Assembly: GCF_021352225.1 (NCBI RefSeq)
Contig: NZ_JAAUVI010000013.1
Location: 47,618-111,617 of the forward strand
From: Methylobacterium sp. C25
Lineage (GTDB): Bacteria > Pseudomonadota > Alphaproteobacteria > Rhizobiales > Beijerinckiaceae
Direction of reading: 5' to 3'
DNA: 64,000 nucleotides
The first letter of the stretch is position 1, and each line of letters begins with the position of its first letter. The notes beneath the pieces were generated by a model. That model ran no database searches and was not told the origin of the DNA. It saw nothing but the letters and a program-made list of their open reading frames with translations. The position numbers and the translations under genes are program-made. Below are positions 46,835-56,100 of the stretch, in pieces.

Positions 46835-48448
46835 TCACGCTCCCGTTGCGACCGCATCCGACCCAGGAATCGTGGTCCTGCCACCCTGCACGAATCCGAG
46901 AGCGCGCAACCGCGCTATCGACGACTCGGCGTGCCGCCGGCTCTCGCTGCGCAGGAGTTCCGTATCGGTGATCGGCGTGCCGTTCATCAGGAGTTGGATT
47001 TGCCCGGCTTCGACTGCCTCGAACACGGCTTCGCCGAGCTTGTCCTCCTCGTCGAGGCGGGGCAGCACAACGGCATCCACTGGCGAAAGCCGGGTGAGCT
47101 CATGATAGGCGTTGGTCACTTCGAGCTGACCTGCTGCCACCATGCGTAGCGCGAGCTCGTCCGCGTGGAGGCGCTCGGGGGGACTGGCGCCCAGTTCGGT
47201 CTCGCAGCCCTCGCCGAGCACGTCGAGCAGGCCGCGTGTCACGAGCAGGCCGACGAGACCCGCGAAGGCGATGCGATCCATCGCGGTCTCGCCGAGACCG
47301 TTCGCCACGCCAGCTTCCCAGGTCCCGTAGTCGAGCGCCCTGCCCTGCGCGTTGAAGATCACATCGAGGGCGGCGCGCTCCACGGCGCTCTCGGCGCGCG
47401 CCCAGCCAGCCCGCCCTTCGTAGACGAAGCCGCGTCCGTCGGCATCGGGCGAACGGCTGTGGAACAAGCTGCGATATTGCAGACCCTTCAACCGCTCGTC
47501 GGTGAGGCGTCGGTCGATTTGCGGGGTCTTGTCCGCATGGACGAGGAGCGACTGGCGGAACTGCCGGTTGCGGCAGAAGTCGAGATACTGCTCCAGCACG
47601 ACCTGATCGCCGCCGCAGGCGATCATGAGACGCTCGCGGGCGGAGGGCTCCAGGTTGTCGGCGAACATCGTGGCGAGCGTGGAGTCCGCGAGGTAGGCGA
47701 GGCCTGCGCCGCGGGCGCGGCCCGCGAAGTCGTGGAAGTAGCAAGGCGTGTTGTGCGCCTCCAGGAACTCGTGGATCAGGTAAGCGTCCTCGCCGGTGGC
47801 GATGCCGGGCGCCTCGCCCTGCAGGATCTCCGTGAACAAGGTCCCCGGCGCGGCCATCTCGCGCATGAAGTCGAGCATGCCGCGACCGTGACCGAGCTTG
47901 GCCCGCAGGTCCTCGACGCCGCCGGTATGGAACATCATGGCGTCGCGCACGATCTCGCGCGTCTTCCAGCCTGGGTAGGTGTTGTAACTGATGAAGGCGA
48001 CGCCGTCGGGCGTCAGCCGCTTGCGGCACGCGTCGAAGATCGCGTCTTGTACTTCGCTCGGCACCCAGCTGTAGACGCCGTGGCAGATCACGTAGTCGAA
48101 GCTGCCGAAGGTTTCGTCGAGATCCTGAACCAGTCGGTGCTCGAAGCGGACGTTCTCGATGCCCAGCGTCTCAGCTTGTGCGAGTGCATGGGCGATCTGC
48201 GTGCCCGATGCGTCGATGCCAACGAAATGCGCCTCCGGCAAACGGGCTGCGAGCGGCAGCAGGTTGCCGCCGCCCGCGCAGCCGATCTCCAGAACGCGCG
48301 CCTCGGCGGGCGACGGCGGGTTCAGCCCGAACAGCCGGGCGATGGCTGAGAGCCGGCGCGGATCGGTCGCCGGAAAGGCGCGCGAGGTATAGGGCACCTC
48401 GTCGTAGCTCGATGTCTCGGCGCGCGCGTCCTTCTGGACCGTGATCAT
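46835..48448 (-). CDS. class I SAM methyltransferase with regulatory and PKMT-type C-terminal domains
   Basis: Three-part protein of 537 residues. The N-terminal SAM-binding fold has SYDEVPYTSRAFPATDP and VLEIGCAGGGNLLPLAARLPEA, then HGVYSWVPSEVQDAIF. A methyltransferase regulatory domain (PF10119-like) covers about 210-310 with YFHDFAGRARGAGLAYLADS. A helical C-terminal region (about 400-525) resembles the PKMT winged-helix domain. The nearest characterised proteins are the rickettsial protein-lysine methyltransferases that modify outer-membrane protein OmpB. AGGAGGG precedes the ATG. It lies in line with an IalB-like protein and a giant autotransporter, so a surface-protein substrate is conceivable, though unproven. 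Confidence 0.82.
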   Translation of the reverse strand: MITVQKDARAETSSYDEVPYTSRAFPATDPRRLSAIARLFGLNPPSPAEARVLEIGCAGGGNLLPLAARLPEAHFVGIDASGTQIAHALAQAETLGIENVRFEHRLVQDLDETFGSFDYVICHGVYSWVPSEVQDAIFDACRKRLTPDGVAFISYNTYPGWKTREIVRDAMMFHTGGVEDLRAKLGHGRGMLDFMREMAAPGTLFTEILQGEAPGIATGEDAYLIHEFLEAHNTPCYFHDFAGRARGAGLAYLADSTLATMFADNLEPSARERLMIACGGDQVVLEQYLDFCRNRQFRQSLLVHADKTPQIDRRLTDERLKGLQYRSLFHSRSPDADGRGFVYEGRAGWARAESAVERAALDVIFNAQGRALDYGTWEAGVANGLGETAMDRIAFAGLVGLLVTRGLLDVLGEGCETELGASPPERLHADELALRMVAAGQLEVTNAYHELTRLSPVDAVVLPRLDEEDKLGEAVFEAVEAGQIQLLMNGTPITDTELLRSESRRHAESSIARLRALGFVQGGRTTIPGSDAVATGA

Positions 48449-48481
48449 GGGGCCGTCCCTCCTACCTGATGTCTCGGGCTC

Positions 48482-49201
48482 TCACCGGACCGAGGCCTCG
48501 AGCGCCTGCCCGAACCCGTCGCTGGCGATCACCGCCTCGATTGGTCGAGGCGGAAGATCGCTCCGGGCAGCAAAGCCGCGCCCGTCTCTGCCGCTCGCGG
48601 CGAACCGCATCCGCAGGCCGGCCCCGGCCCGCAATGCGGCGATGTCGGCCGGCTTGAGCGGGAGCACGACGTGGCATCCCGTCGGGTCGCACAGCGTCGG
48701 ATGCAGCACGAAGCGCAGGATGTCTGTCGTCACGGCGCCCTTGGCGGCGACCGGCGCCTTCTTCCCGGTTTTCGCGATCTCGCGCGCTGACGATACGAGG
48801 CTGGCCGAAGGCTGGCCTACCACGAGCGGATGCGCCGCCTCGATCGTCACTGGCCGCGACAGATCGAGGCCGAGTGGCAGCCCGACGAGGGCCGCGGGTT
48901 TGCCCCGGTCGTCCGTCGACAGCACGAAATCAGCGACGCCAGTTCCGGCAGAGTCTCTGGCCAGCGCCCGCAAGCTGCAGAACCGCTGTCCGAGGCGGGG
49001 GACTTCGTCGCAATCGAGAGACCATCCGGCGAAGCGCTCGTTCCGGCGCTTCACCTCGCCCTCGCGGAAGAGCTCGCGGTCTACCGCGGCGGTGGTAAAG
49101 CGCCCAGCAGCAGCGCCCGGCTGCGCGGTGGCGGGAAATGCGGCGGCCAAGACGGCGCAGCTCGCGCCGATCAGGATCGGGAGACGCATCGACCGGCTCA
49201 C
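48482..49201 (-). CDS. invasion-associated locus B (IalB) family protein
   Basis: Exported protein of 239 residues. It has a signal peptide (LPILIGASCAVLAAAFPATA), then the IalB core: FAGWSLDCDEVPRLGQRFCSLRA with its paired Cys, and HPTLCDPTGCHVVLPL with the second pair. The family is widespread in alphaproteobacteria; IalB of Bartonella affects erythrocyte invasion, but most members are uncharacterised envelope proteins. The GTG start overlaps the stop codon of the preceding secreted protein (GTGA), so the two are cotranslated. It ends 33 bp before the methyltransferase gene. Confidence 0.85.
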   Translation of the reverse strand: MSRSMRLPILIGASCAVLAAAFPATAQPGAAAGRFTTAAVDRELFREGEVKRRNERFAGWSLDCDEVPRLGQRFCSLRALARDSAGTGVADFVLSTDDRGKPAALVGLPLGLDLSRPVTIEAAHPLVVGQPSASLVSSAREIAKTGKKAPVAAKGAVTTDILRFVLHPTLCDPTGCHVVLPLKPADIAALRAGAGLRMRFAASGRDGRGFAARSDLPPRPIEAVIASDGFGQALEASVR

Positions 49202-49974
49202 TGGTTAAGGGCCAGCCCGACCGCCACCACGACGCAGCCCGTACCAGGTGCCGGCAGAAGCAGATGGCGGGATGTGCCTTGCTCCTGAGTCATCGCGACG
49301 CCGCCGAAATCCCCGACCTTGCGGCCGGCCTTCTTGAGGTCGCCCTCGACGTCGTCGCATGACCGCGTGGTCGGATAGACTTGAACGGTCGTCGCCTCGC
49401 AGCCCGGTCCCTCGGGCGCGGCAACGAGGACGGTTGCGGCTTTCGGCGCGACCTTGTTGCTGTAGCTCAACGCCACGATCGACTGGAACATGTGCTCGTC
49501 CGGCACCTTCTGGGACCAGGTCGAGACCGCAGCATGGGCCGTGTCGATGGTGCTGCTCGAGGCCTTCGAGATGGTGTCCACGCAGCGTCCGAGCTTGGCC
49601 TCGCGGGCGTGACGGACCGGTTCGGAGATCGTGGCCGCTGCTGTGGCCTCGGTGGCCGATGCAGGGGGCGTGGCCGGCTGGGTGGCCTGGTCGGCGGCGG
49701 CAGCTGCTACCGGTGCGACAGTGGCTGCGGGCGGGGTGGATTTGAGAGGCGTATCGGCTTTGCTGGCGGCATGCGCAGCCGGCTTGGGTTTCGGCTTCCT
49801 CACCGCATGCGGTTTCGCGGGCACCGGCTCGCCTTGGCTCTCCGCCTGCGCCACCTGGAACACACCCGGTTCCGGTCTTGCCGTCGCGGCCGAGGCCATC
49901 AGCAACGGGAGGACAGCACTCAGGACGCTGCCCATGACGAACGAGCGCGGATGGCAAAACCTGTAGTCGATCAT
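49198..49974 (-). CDS. secreted protein with Pro/Ala/Lys-rich linker, unknown function
   Basis: Protein of 258 residues with a signal peptide (FVMGSVLSAVLPLLMASAATA). A low-complexity linker follows (about 45-115; PKPKPAAHAASK, then many Ala, Pro and Thr). The compact C-terminal domain holds three Cys (LGRCVDTISK, GPGCEATTV, RSCDDVEGDL) and ends with a hydrophobic strand. The linker resembles a spacer that holds a domain away from a membrane or peptidoglycan. Its end overlaps the IalB-like gene. It lies 190 bp downstream of the autotransporter gene on the same strand, a likely partner at the cell surface. I recognise no family. Confidence 0.6.
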   Translation of the reverse strand: MIDYRFCHPRSFVMGSVLSAVLPLLMASAATARPEPGVFQVAQAESQGEPVPAKPHAVRKPKPKPAAHAASKADTPLKSTPPAATVAPVAAAAADQATQPATPPASATEATAAATISEPVRHAREAKLGRCVDTISKASSSTIDTAHAAVSTWSQKVPDEHMFQSIVALSYSNKVAPKAATVLVAAPEGPGCEATTVQVYPTTRSCDDVEGDLKKAGRKVGDFGGVAMTQEQGTSRHLLLPAPGTGCVVVAVGLALNQ

Positions 49975-50167
49975 GGCGAGGCCCCGGCGCGCGTTATGGT
50001 TAAGAAGTGATTTGCGCTGACGGAGACTCGGTGAGCTCGCGGTCACCGGAAAGGCTGCTTGTTTGAAAACTGATTGCCAAAAAGGGCGGCTCCGCCGACT
50101 GACGGAGATGCGAAAGGGGCCCGGCTCGCGCCGGACCCCTCGAAACGCCGTCCCGATCGGGGGCGGA

Positions 50168-53100
50168 TCAGTTGAAGGTGTAGCTTGCGCCTCCCATGAT
50201 GCCGGCCGCACCCTTCTGGTTGTTCGGCGAGAAGCCGGCCGAGACGTTCAGGCGCCACTTGCCGTCTTCCGAGGTCCCGCCCAGGCCGATCGCGAGGCCC
50301 GCCGAGCCGTGATAGCCGCTGGCGCCGATGCCCAGCGAGATCTTGCCCGGCCGGTCGTCGAAGCGGATGCCTGCGGTCGCCAGGGCGATCGAGGTGCCCG
50401 CATAGGCGGCCATCTTGGCGGAGCGGAACTGGTATTCCGTGATCTGCGCCAGATTGTTGTACTGGGCATTCAGCGCGCTCTGGAGCTGGCCGACGTTCAC
50501 CGCATCGTTGGCCGCGACACCCGCCGCGACGTTCGAGATCGTCACCGGCGCTGCGGCGTTGCCGCCGAGCAGGGCCAGCGTGTTGGACCGCGTGCCGTCC
50601 GCGTTCGTCGAGTACTGGACGGAGTTGGCCGAGGCCGCGTTGAGCTGTCCGACATTCACCGCATCGGTGAGGGCGACGCCCGCAGCGACATTGTGGATGG
50701 TGACCGGGCCGGAGCCCGTCGGGTTCAGCGTGACCGACTGGTAGTTCGTGTCACCGGTGGCGGTGGTGTCGTATTGCAGGCTGCGGGCGGACAGTGCCGT
50801 GAGCTGGCCCATATTGGCGGCGTCGGTCGCGTTCACGCCCGCCGCCACGTTGGTGATGCGCCGCTCGTTGCCGGCAGAGCCCACCGAGACCACGTTGGCG
50901 AGGCCGCCATCCGTTGAGCCCGCACCGAGCGCCACCGAGTTGGTGCCGCTGGAGGTCGCGCCGTTGCCGAGGGCCAGGGAGCGGGTCCCCGAGGCGACCG
51001 CCCCGAAGCCGCCGACCGAGGAGTCGGCACCCGTGGCGGCCGGGATGGCCGCACCCGAGGTGTTGTCGGAGACGAAGGCGCCTCCCTTGCTGCCGACGAT
51101 GCTCGCGACCGCCTGGTTGGTAGCATAGAGCTGGCTGCCGTTCACCGCGTCGGTGGAGGTCGCTGTGAGCGTGCCCGCGCCGACGCCGCTGACCGTCACC
51201 GGGGCGAGCGTGCCGCCCTTGGTCAGGTCGATGGCGTTGGTGGGATTGCCGGCCGCGTCCGGGGTGTACTGGACACCCAGGGCGTTCCCGGCGGCGATGG
51301 CAGAGCCGACGTCATTGTAGGCCTTGCCTCCGACCGTGTAGGTCGGACCGGTGATCGCGCCGGTGGTGGCGTTGTAGGTCGCGCCGCCGCCGAGGCTGGT
51401 GGCGATCGATCCGCCGAGGTTCTGCGTCGCACCGGTAAGCTGAGCGACGTTGACGGCATCCGTGCCGGCGACGCCCGCCGCCACGTTGGAGATGGTGCGC
51501 TCCGCGCCGACATCGCCGACCGAGACCGTTCCCACCGAGTTCTGTGGCGCCGCAAGGCCGAAGGCGGTGTAGTTGGCCCGTGCGCCGGTGGAGGCGACCG
51601 AACCCTGGCCCAGCGCCACGTTGGAGCCGGTCAGGCCCGCCGTGATGCTGGCGCCGCTGCCGACGACCGTCGAGTTGGCGACGCCATTGTCGACCGCGGA
51701 GTTGCCGATCGAGGTGGAGCCGGCACCCGAGGCAACCGCCCCGAAGCCACCTGCCGAGGCGTTGGCACCGCTGGCGGAGGCCTGAGCCTTGCCGCCGGTG
51801 TTGTCGGCCACGAAGGCGCCGAGCTTGCCGCTGGAGATGCCGTTGTCGAGCGCGGTCAGCGCCGATCCGACATCGTTGTAGGAGCCCGTAGCGAGCTTGT
51901 AGGTCGGTGCGGAGATCGAACCGTCCGCATTGACCTTGGAGCCGCCGCCGAGGGCCGTCGAGACCGACTGTGCCGTTCCGTAGAGCTGCGAGCCATTCAC
52001 CGCATCGGTGGAGGCCGCTCCCACTGCGCCGGCGGCGAGGTTCGTCAGGTTCTGGGCAGCGCCCGGCGTGGTTCCGGAGCCGCCGGCCGCGATGAGAGCG
52101 ACCTGGTTCGGCGAGGCCGTGCGCTGGACGATGCCTCCGCTGGCCGCCGTTGCGCTGACCGCGCTGGCGACATCGGTGTAGGTCGTGCCGTTGACGGTGA
52201 AGCCGCCGGTGACCTTGCCCGTGGTCGCATCGTAGGTCGAGCCGCCGCCGAGGGTGGTCGCCACCGATCCGCCGAGGTTCGATGCGGCGCCGGAGAGCTG
52301 GGCGACGTTGACGGCATCGGTGTCGGCCTTGCCGGCAGCGAGGTTGGAGAGGGTGCGCTCCGCGCCCGCCGAGCCGACCGAGACCGTTCCCACCGCGTTC
52401 TGCAGCGGGGCGAGGCCGAAGGCCACGTAGTTGGCCTGGGCACCGGTCGAGGCGACCGAGCCCTGACCCAGCGCCACGTTGGAGCCGGTCAGGCCCGCGG
52501 TGATGCTGGCGCCGGAGCCGAGGGCGGTGGAGTTGGCGACGCCGTTGTCGACGGCCGAGTTGCCGATGGCCGTCGAGCCGTTGCCCGCGGCGACGGCTCC
52601 GAAGCCACCGGCCGAGGCGTTCTGACCGGACGCTGCGGCGGCAGCCTTGCCGCCGGTGTTGTCGGCGACGAAGGCGCCGACCTTGCCGTTGTCGATGGCC
52701 GCGAGGGCCGCTCCGACATCATTGTAGGTGCCGTTGGCGAGGTTATAGCTCGGTGCCGCGATGGTGCCGTCGGCGTTGACCGTCGAGCCACCGCCGAGGG
52801 CCGTGGAGACCGACTGCGCCGTTCCGAAGAGCTGGCTGCCGTTGACGGCCTGCGTGGAGGCACCGTTCACCACGCCCGCGGCGACATTGCCGAGCGTCAC
52901 CGGCGTTCCGGCCACGGCGCCGACGAGGCCGACGGTGTTGGACGGTGTGGCCGGGGTCGGGGTGCCCGCTGCGTTGGTGTACTGCACCGGCAGCTGGCCG
53001 AGGGTGACGGCGCCCGTGGCGGTGGTGGCGTTGGCGAGCCCGGTCATCGAGACAGGAGCGAGCGTGCCGCCCTTGGTCAGGTCGATAGCGTTAGTGGGGT

Positions 53101-56100
53101 TGCCGAGGCCGTCCGTGGTGTATTGCACCGCTGCCTTGTTGCCAGCAGCCAGTGCGTCGCCGACATTGCCATAAGTGTTGCCGGCCACGGTGTAGCTCGG
53201 TGCGGAGACGGTCCCGTCGGCATTCACCTTGGAGCCGCCGCCGAGATTGGTCGCCACGGACTGAGCGGTCCCGAAGAGCTGCGAGCCGTTCACCGCGTCG
53301 GTCGAGGCGGCGTTGACCGCCCCATTGGCGACGTTGATGAGGTTCTGGGCCGCGCCCGGCGCCGCGCCGGTCGCATTCGGCGCAGTGATCGCAACCTGGT
53401 TGGCAGCTCCGGTGCGCTGGATGACGCCGCCATTCGCTGCCGTGTCGCTGATGGCGCTCGCCACATTGGCATAGGTCGTGGTGCCGACAGTGAAGCCGCC
53501 CGTCAGCTTGCCGGTGGTGGCGTCGTAGGTGGAGCCGCCGCCGATGGTGGACGCCACCGATCCGCCGAGGTTGGACGCGGCGCCCGTGAGCTGGGCGACG
53601 TTGACGGCGTCGGTGCCGGCCTTGCCCGCCGCGACGTTGGCGACGATGCGCTCGTTGCCGACCGATCCGACCGAGACGGTGCCCACCGCGTTCTGAGCCG
53701 GGGTCAGGCCGAAGGCGGTGTAGTTGGCCTGGGCGCCGGTGGTGACTACCGATCCCTGACCCAGCGCCACGTTGGAGCCGGTCAGACCCGCGGTGACGGT
53801 GGCGCCGCTGCCGAGGACGGTGGAGTTGGCGACGCCGTTGTCGACAGCCGAGTTGCCGATCACGGTCGAGGCATTGCCCGCGGCGATGGCACCGAAGCCA
53901 CCGGCCGAGGCATTTTGACCGGACGCTGCGGCCGCTGCCTTGCCGCCGGTGTTGTCAGCGACGAAGGCGCCGATCTTGCCGTTGGCGATACCATTGTCGA
54001 GGGCGGTGAGGGCCGACCCGACATTGTTGAAGGAGCCTCCGGCGACATTATAGGTCGGGGCGGCGACGCTGCCATCGGGATTCACCGTCGAAGTGCCGCC
54101 GAGCGCCGTGGCGACCGAGTTGGCGGTGCCGAAGAGCTGGCTTCCGTTGACCCCCTGCTTCGAAGCGGCGGTAACCGCTCCGTTGGCGACGTTGGTGAGG
54201 ACCTGGGCGGCGCCCGGGGCTGCGCCAGTGCCACCCACCGCGACTAGCGCGAGCTGGTTTGCCGTGCCGGTGCGCTGCACCGTTCCGGCCGCGCCGTTGG
54301 TGATGTTGGTGATGTTGTTGGTGTTGGTGGTGACCTGCTGGTTGGTGGCGTTGAGCTGCGAGCCGTTCACGGCGTCGGTCGAGGTGGTCGAGAGGCGACC
54401 CGCGGCGACGTTGGTGATGGTCCGCTCGGCACCGGCCGAGCCCACGGAGACCGTTCCTGCCGGAACCGTTCCGGCGAAGGCGTAGGTCGTGCCGCCGATG
54501 GTGGCGTTCGGCGTCGCGACGGCAGCACCGGCAACGGTGGAGCCCTGTCCGAGGGCGACGTTGGAGCCGGTGGATCCGGCCGCGACGCTGGCGCCGTTGC
54601 CGAGGACGGTGGAGTTGGCAGTGCCGTTGTCGGTGGCGTTGTTGCCGATGGCCGTGGAGGCAGCTGCCGTGGCCGACGAACCGTAGCCGCCAGCCGTGGC
54701 ACCGGCGCCGGAGGCGACGGGGTTTGCTGCGCCGACCGGGCGGTTCGAGGCGAACGGACCGTTGCCGATCGCGGTGTTCAACTGGCCGACATTGACGGCG
54801 TCGGTATTGGCCGTGCCGGCCGCCAGGTTGTGCATCGTGACCGGGCCGGCAGCCGCGCCGACCAGGACGATGTCGTTGCTGCGGGTCTGCGGCGCGGGTG
54901 TGCCGGCGGCGTTTGAGTACTGTACCGGCGACAGCGTCTGCAGATTGGTAATGGCCGCGCCGACATTGGTCGCGGTGGTGCCGAAGGTGTTGTAGGCCGG
55001 CGCGGTCAGCCCACCTCCAGCAGTGTAGGTCGAGCCGCCGCCGAGATCGGTAGCGACGGCATTGCCGAGAGCCGTCGTCTGGGCGACCACGGCCGTGACG
55101 TTGGCGTTGGTGGTGTTGAGCTGGGAGCCGTTCACCGCATCCTTCGAAGCGGCGGTGACCGCTCCGTTGGCGACGTTGGTGAGGACCTGGGCAGCGCCCG
55201 GGGCCGCGCTGGTGCCACCCACCGCGACCAGCGCGAGCTGGTCCGCCGTGCCGGTGCGCTGCACCGTTCCGACCGTGCCGTTGGTGATGTTGGTGATGTT
55301 GGTGGTGTTGGTGGCGATGTTCGTGGCGTTGGTGGTGACCTGCTGGTTGGTGGCGTTGAGCTGCGAGCCGTTCACCGCGTCGGTCGAGGTGGTCGAGAGG
55401 CGACCCGCGGCGACATTAGTGATGGTCCGCTCGGCACCGGCCGAGCCCACGGAGACCGTGCCGGCCGGAGCCGTTCCGGCGAAGGCGTAGGTCGTGCCGC
55501 CGATGGTGGCGTTGGCCGTGCCAAGAGCGGTGCCCGCAACCTTAGAACCCTGGCCGAGCGCGACGTTGGAGCCGGTCGATCCAGCAGCAACGGTGGCGCC
55601 ATTGCCGATGACGGTGGAGTTGGCGATGCCGTTGTCGACGGCCGAGTTGCCGACCACGGTGGAGGCTGCGCCGGTTGCAGTGGAGCCGAAGCCGCCCGCA
55701 GAGGCATTCAGACCCGTCGCAGAAGCTGCGGCTTTGCCGGCGGCGTTGTTCGATACAAAGGCACCGGTAGCGGTGCCGATGCTGGTATCGAGCGCTGCGA
55801 TCGCGTCGCCGACCTTGTTATAGGTGGTGCCGCGGACGGTGTAGCTCGGAGCCGTATAGGCGCCTGTCGTGGGATCGAACGTCGAGCCGAGTGTGGTGGC
55901 CACATTGTTGGCGACTGAGCTCAGCTGACGCAGGTTGACCGCGTCGGTGGCTTGCGTACCGCCCGCGACGTTGGTGATCTGACGCTCGCCGCCTGCCGCG
56001 CCGACCGAGACCGCGCCGTTCGTCGACGTGACGATGGACTGCGAGAACACCTCGTTGGTGAGGCCGCCGAGGCCAGCGCGGGTGGCCGTCGAGTTCGACC

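Noticed and set aside
51557..55624. repeats as a CRISPR array or satellite
   Set aside because: The repeats are hundreds of bases long, in frame with the adhesin gene, and encode head and neck modules.
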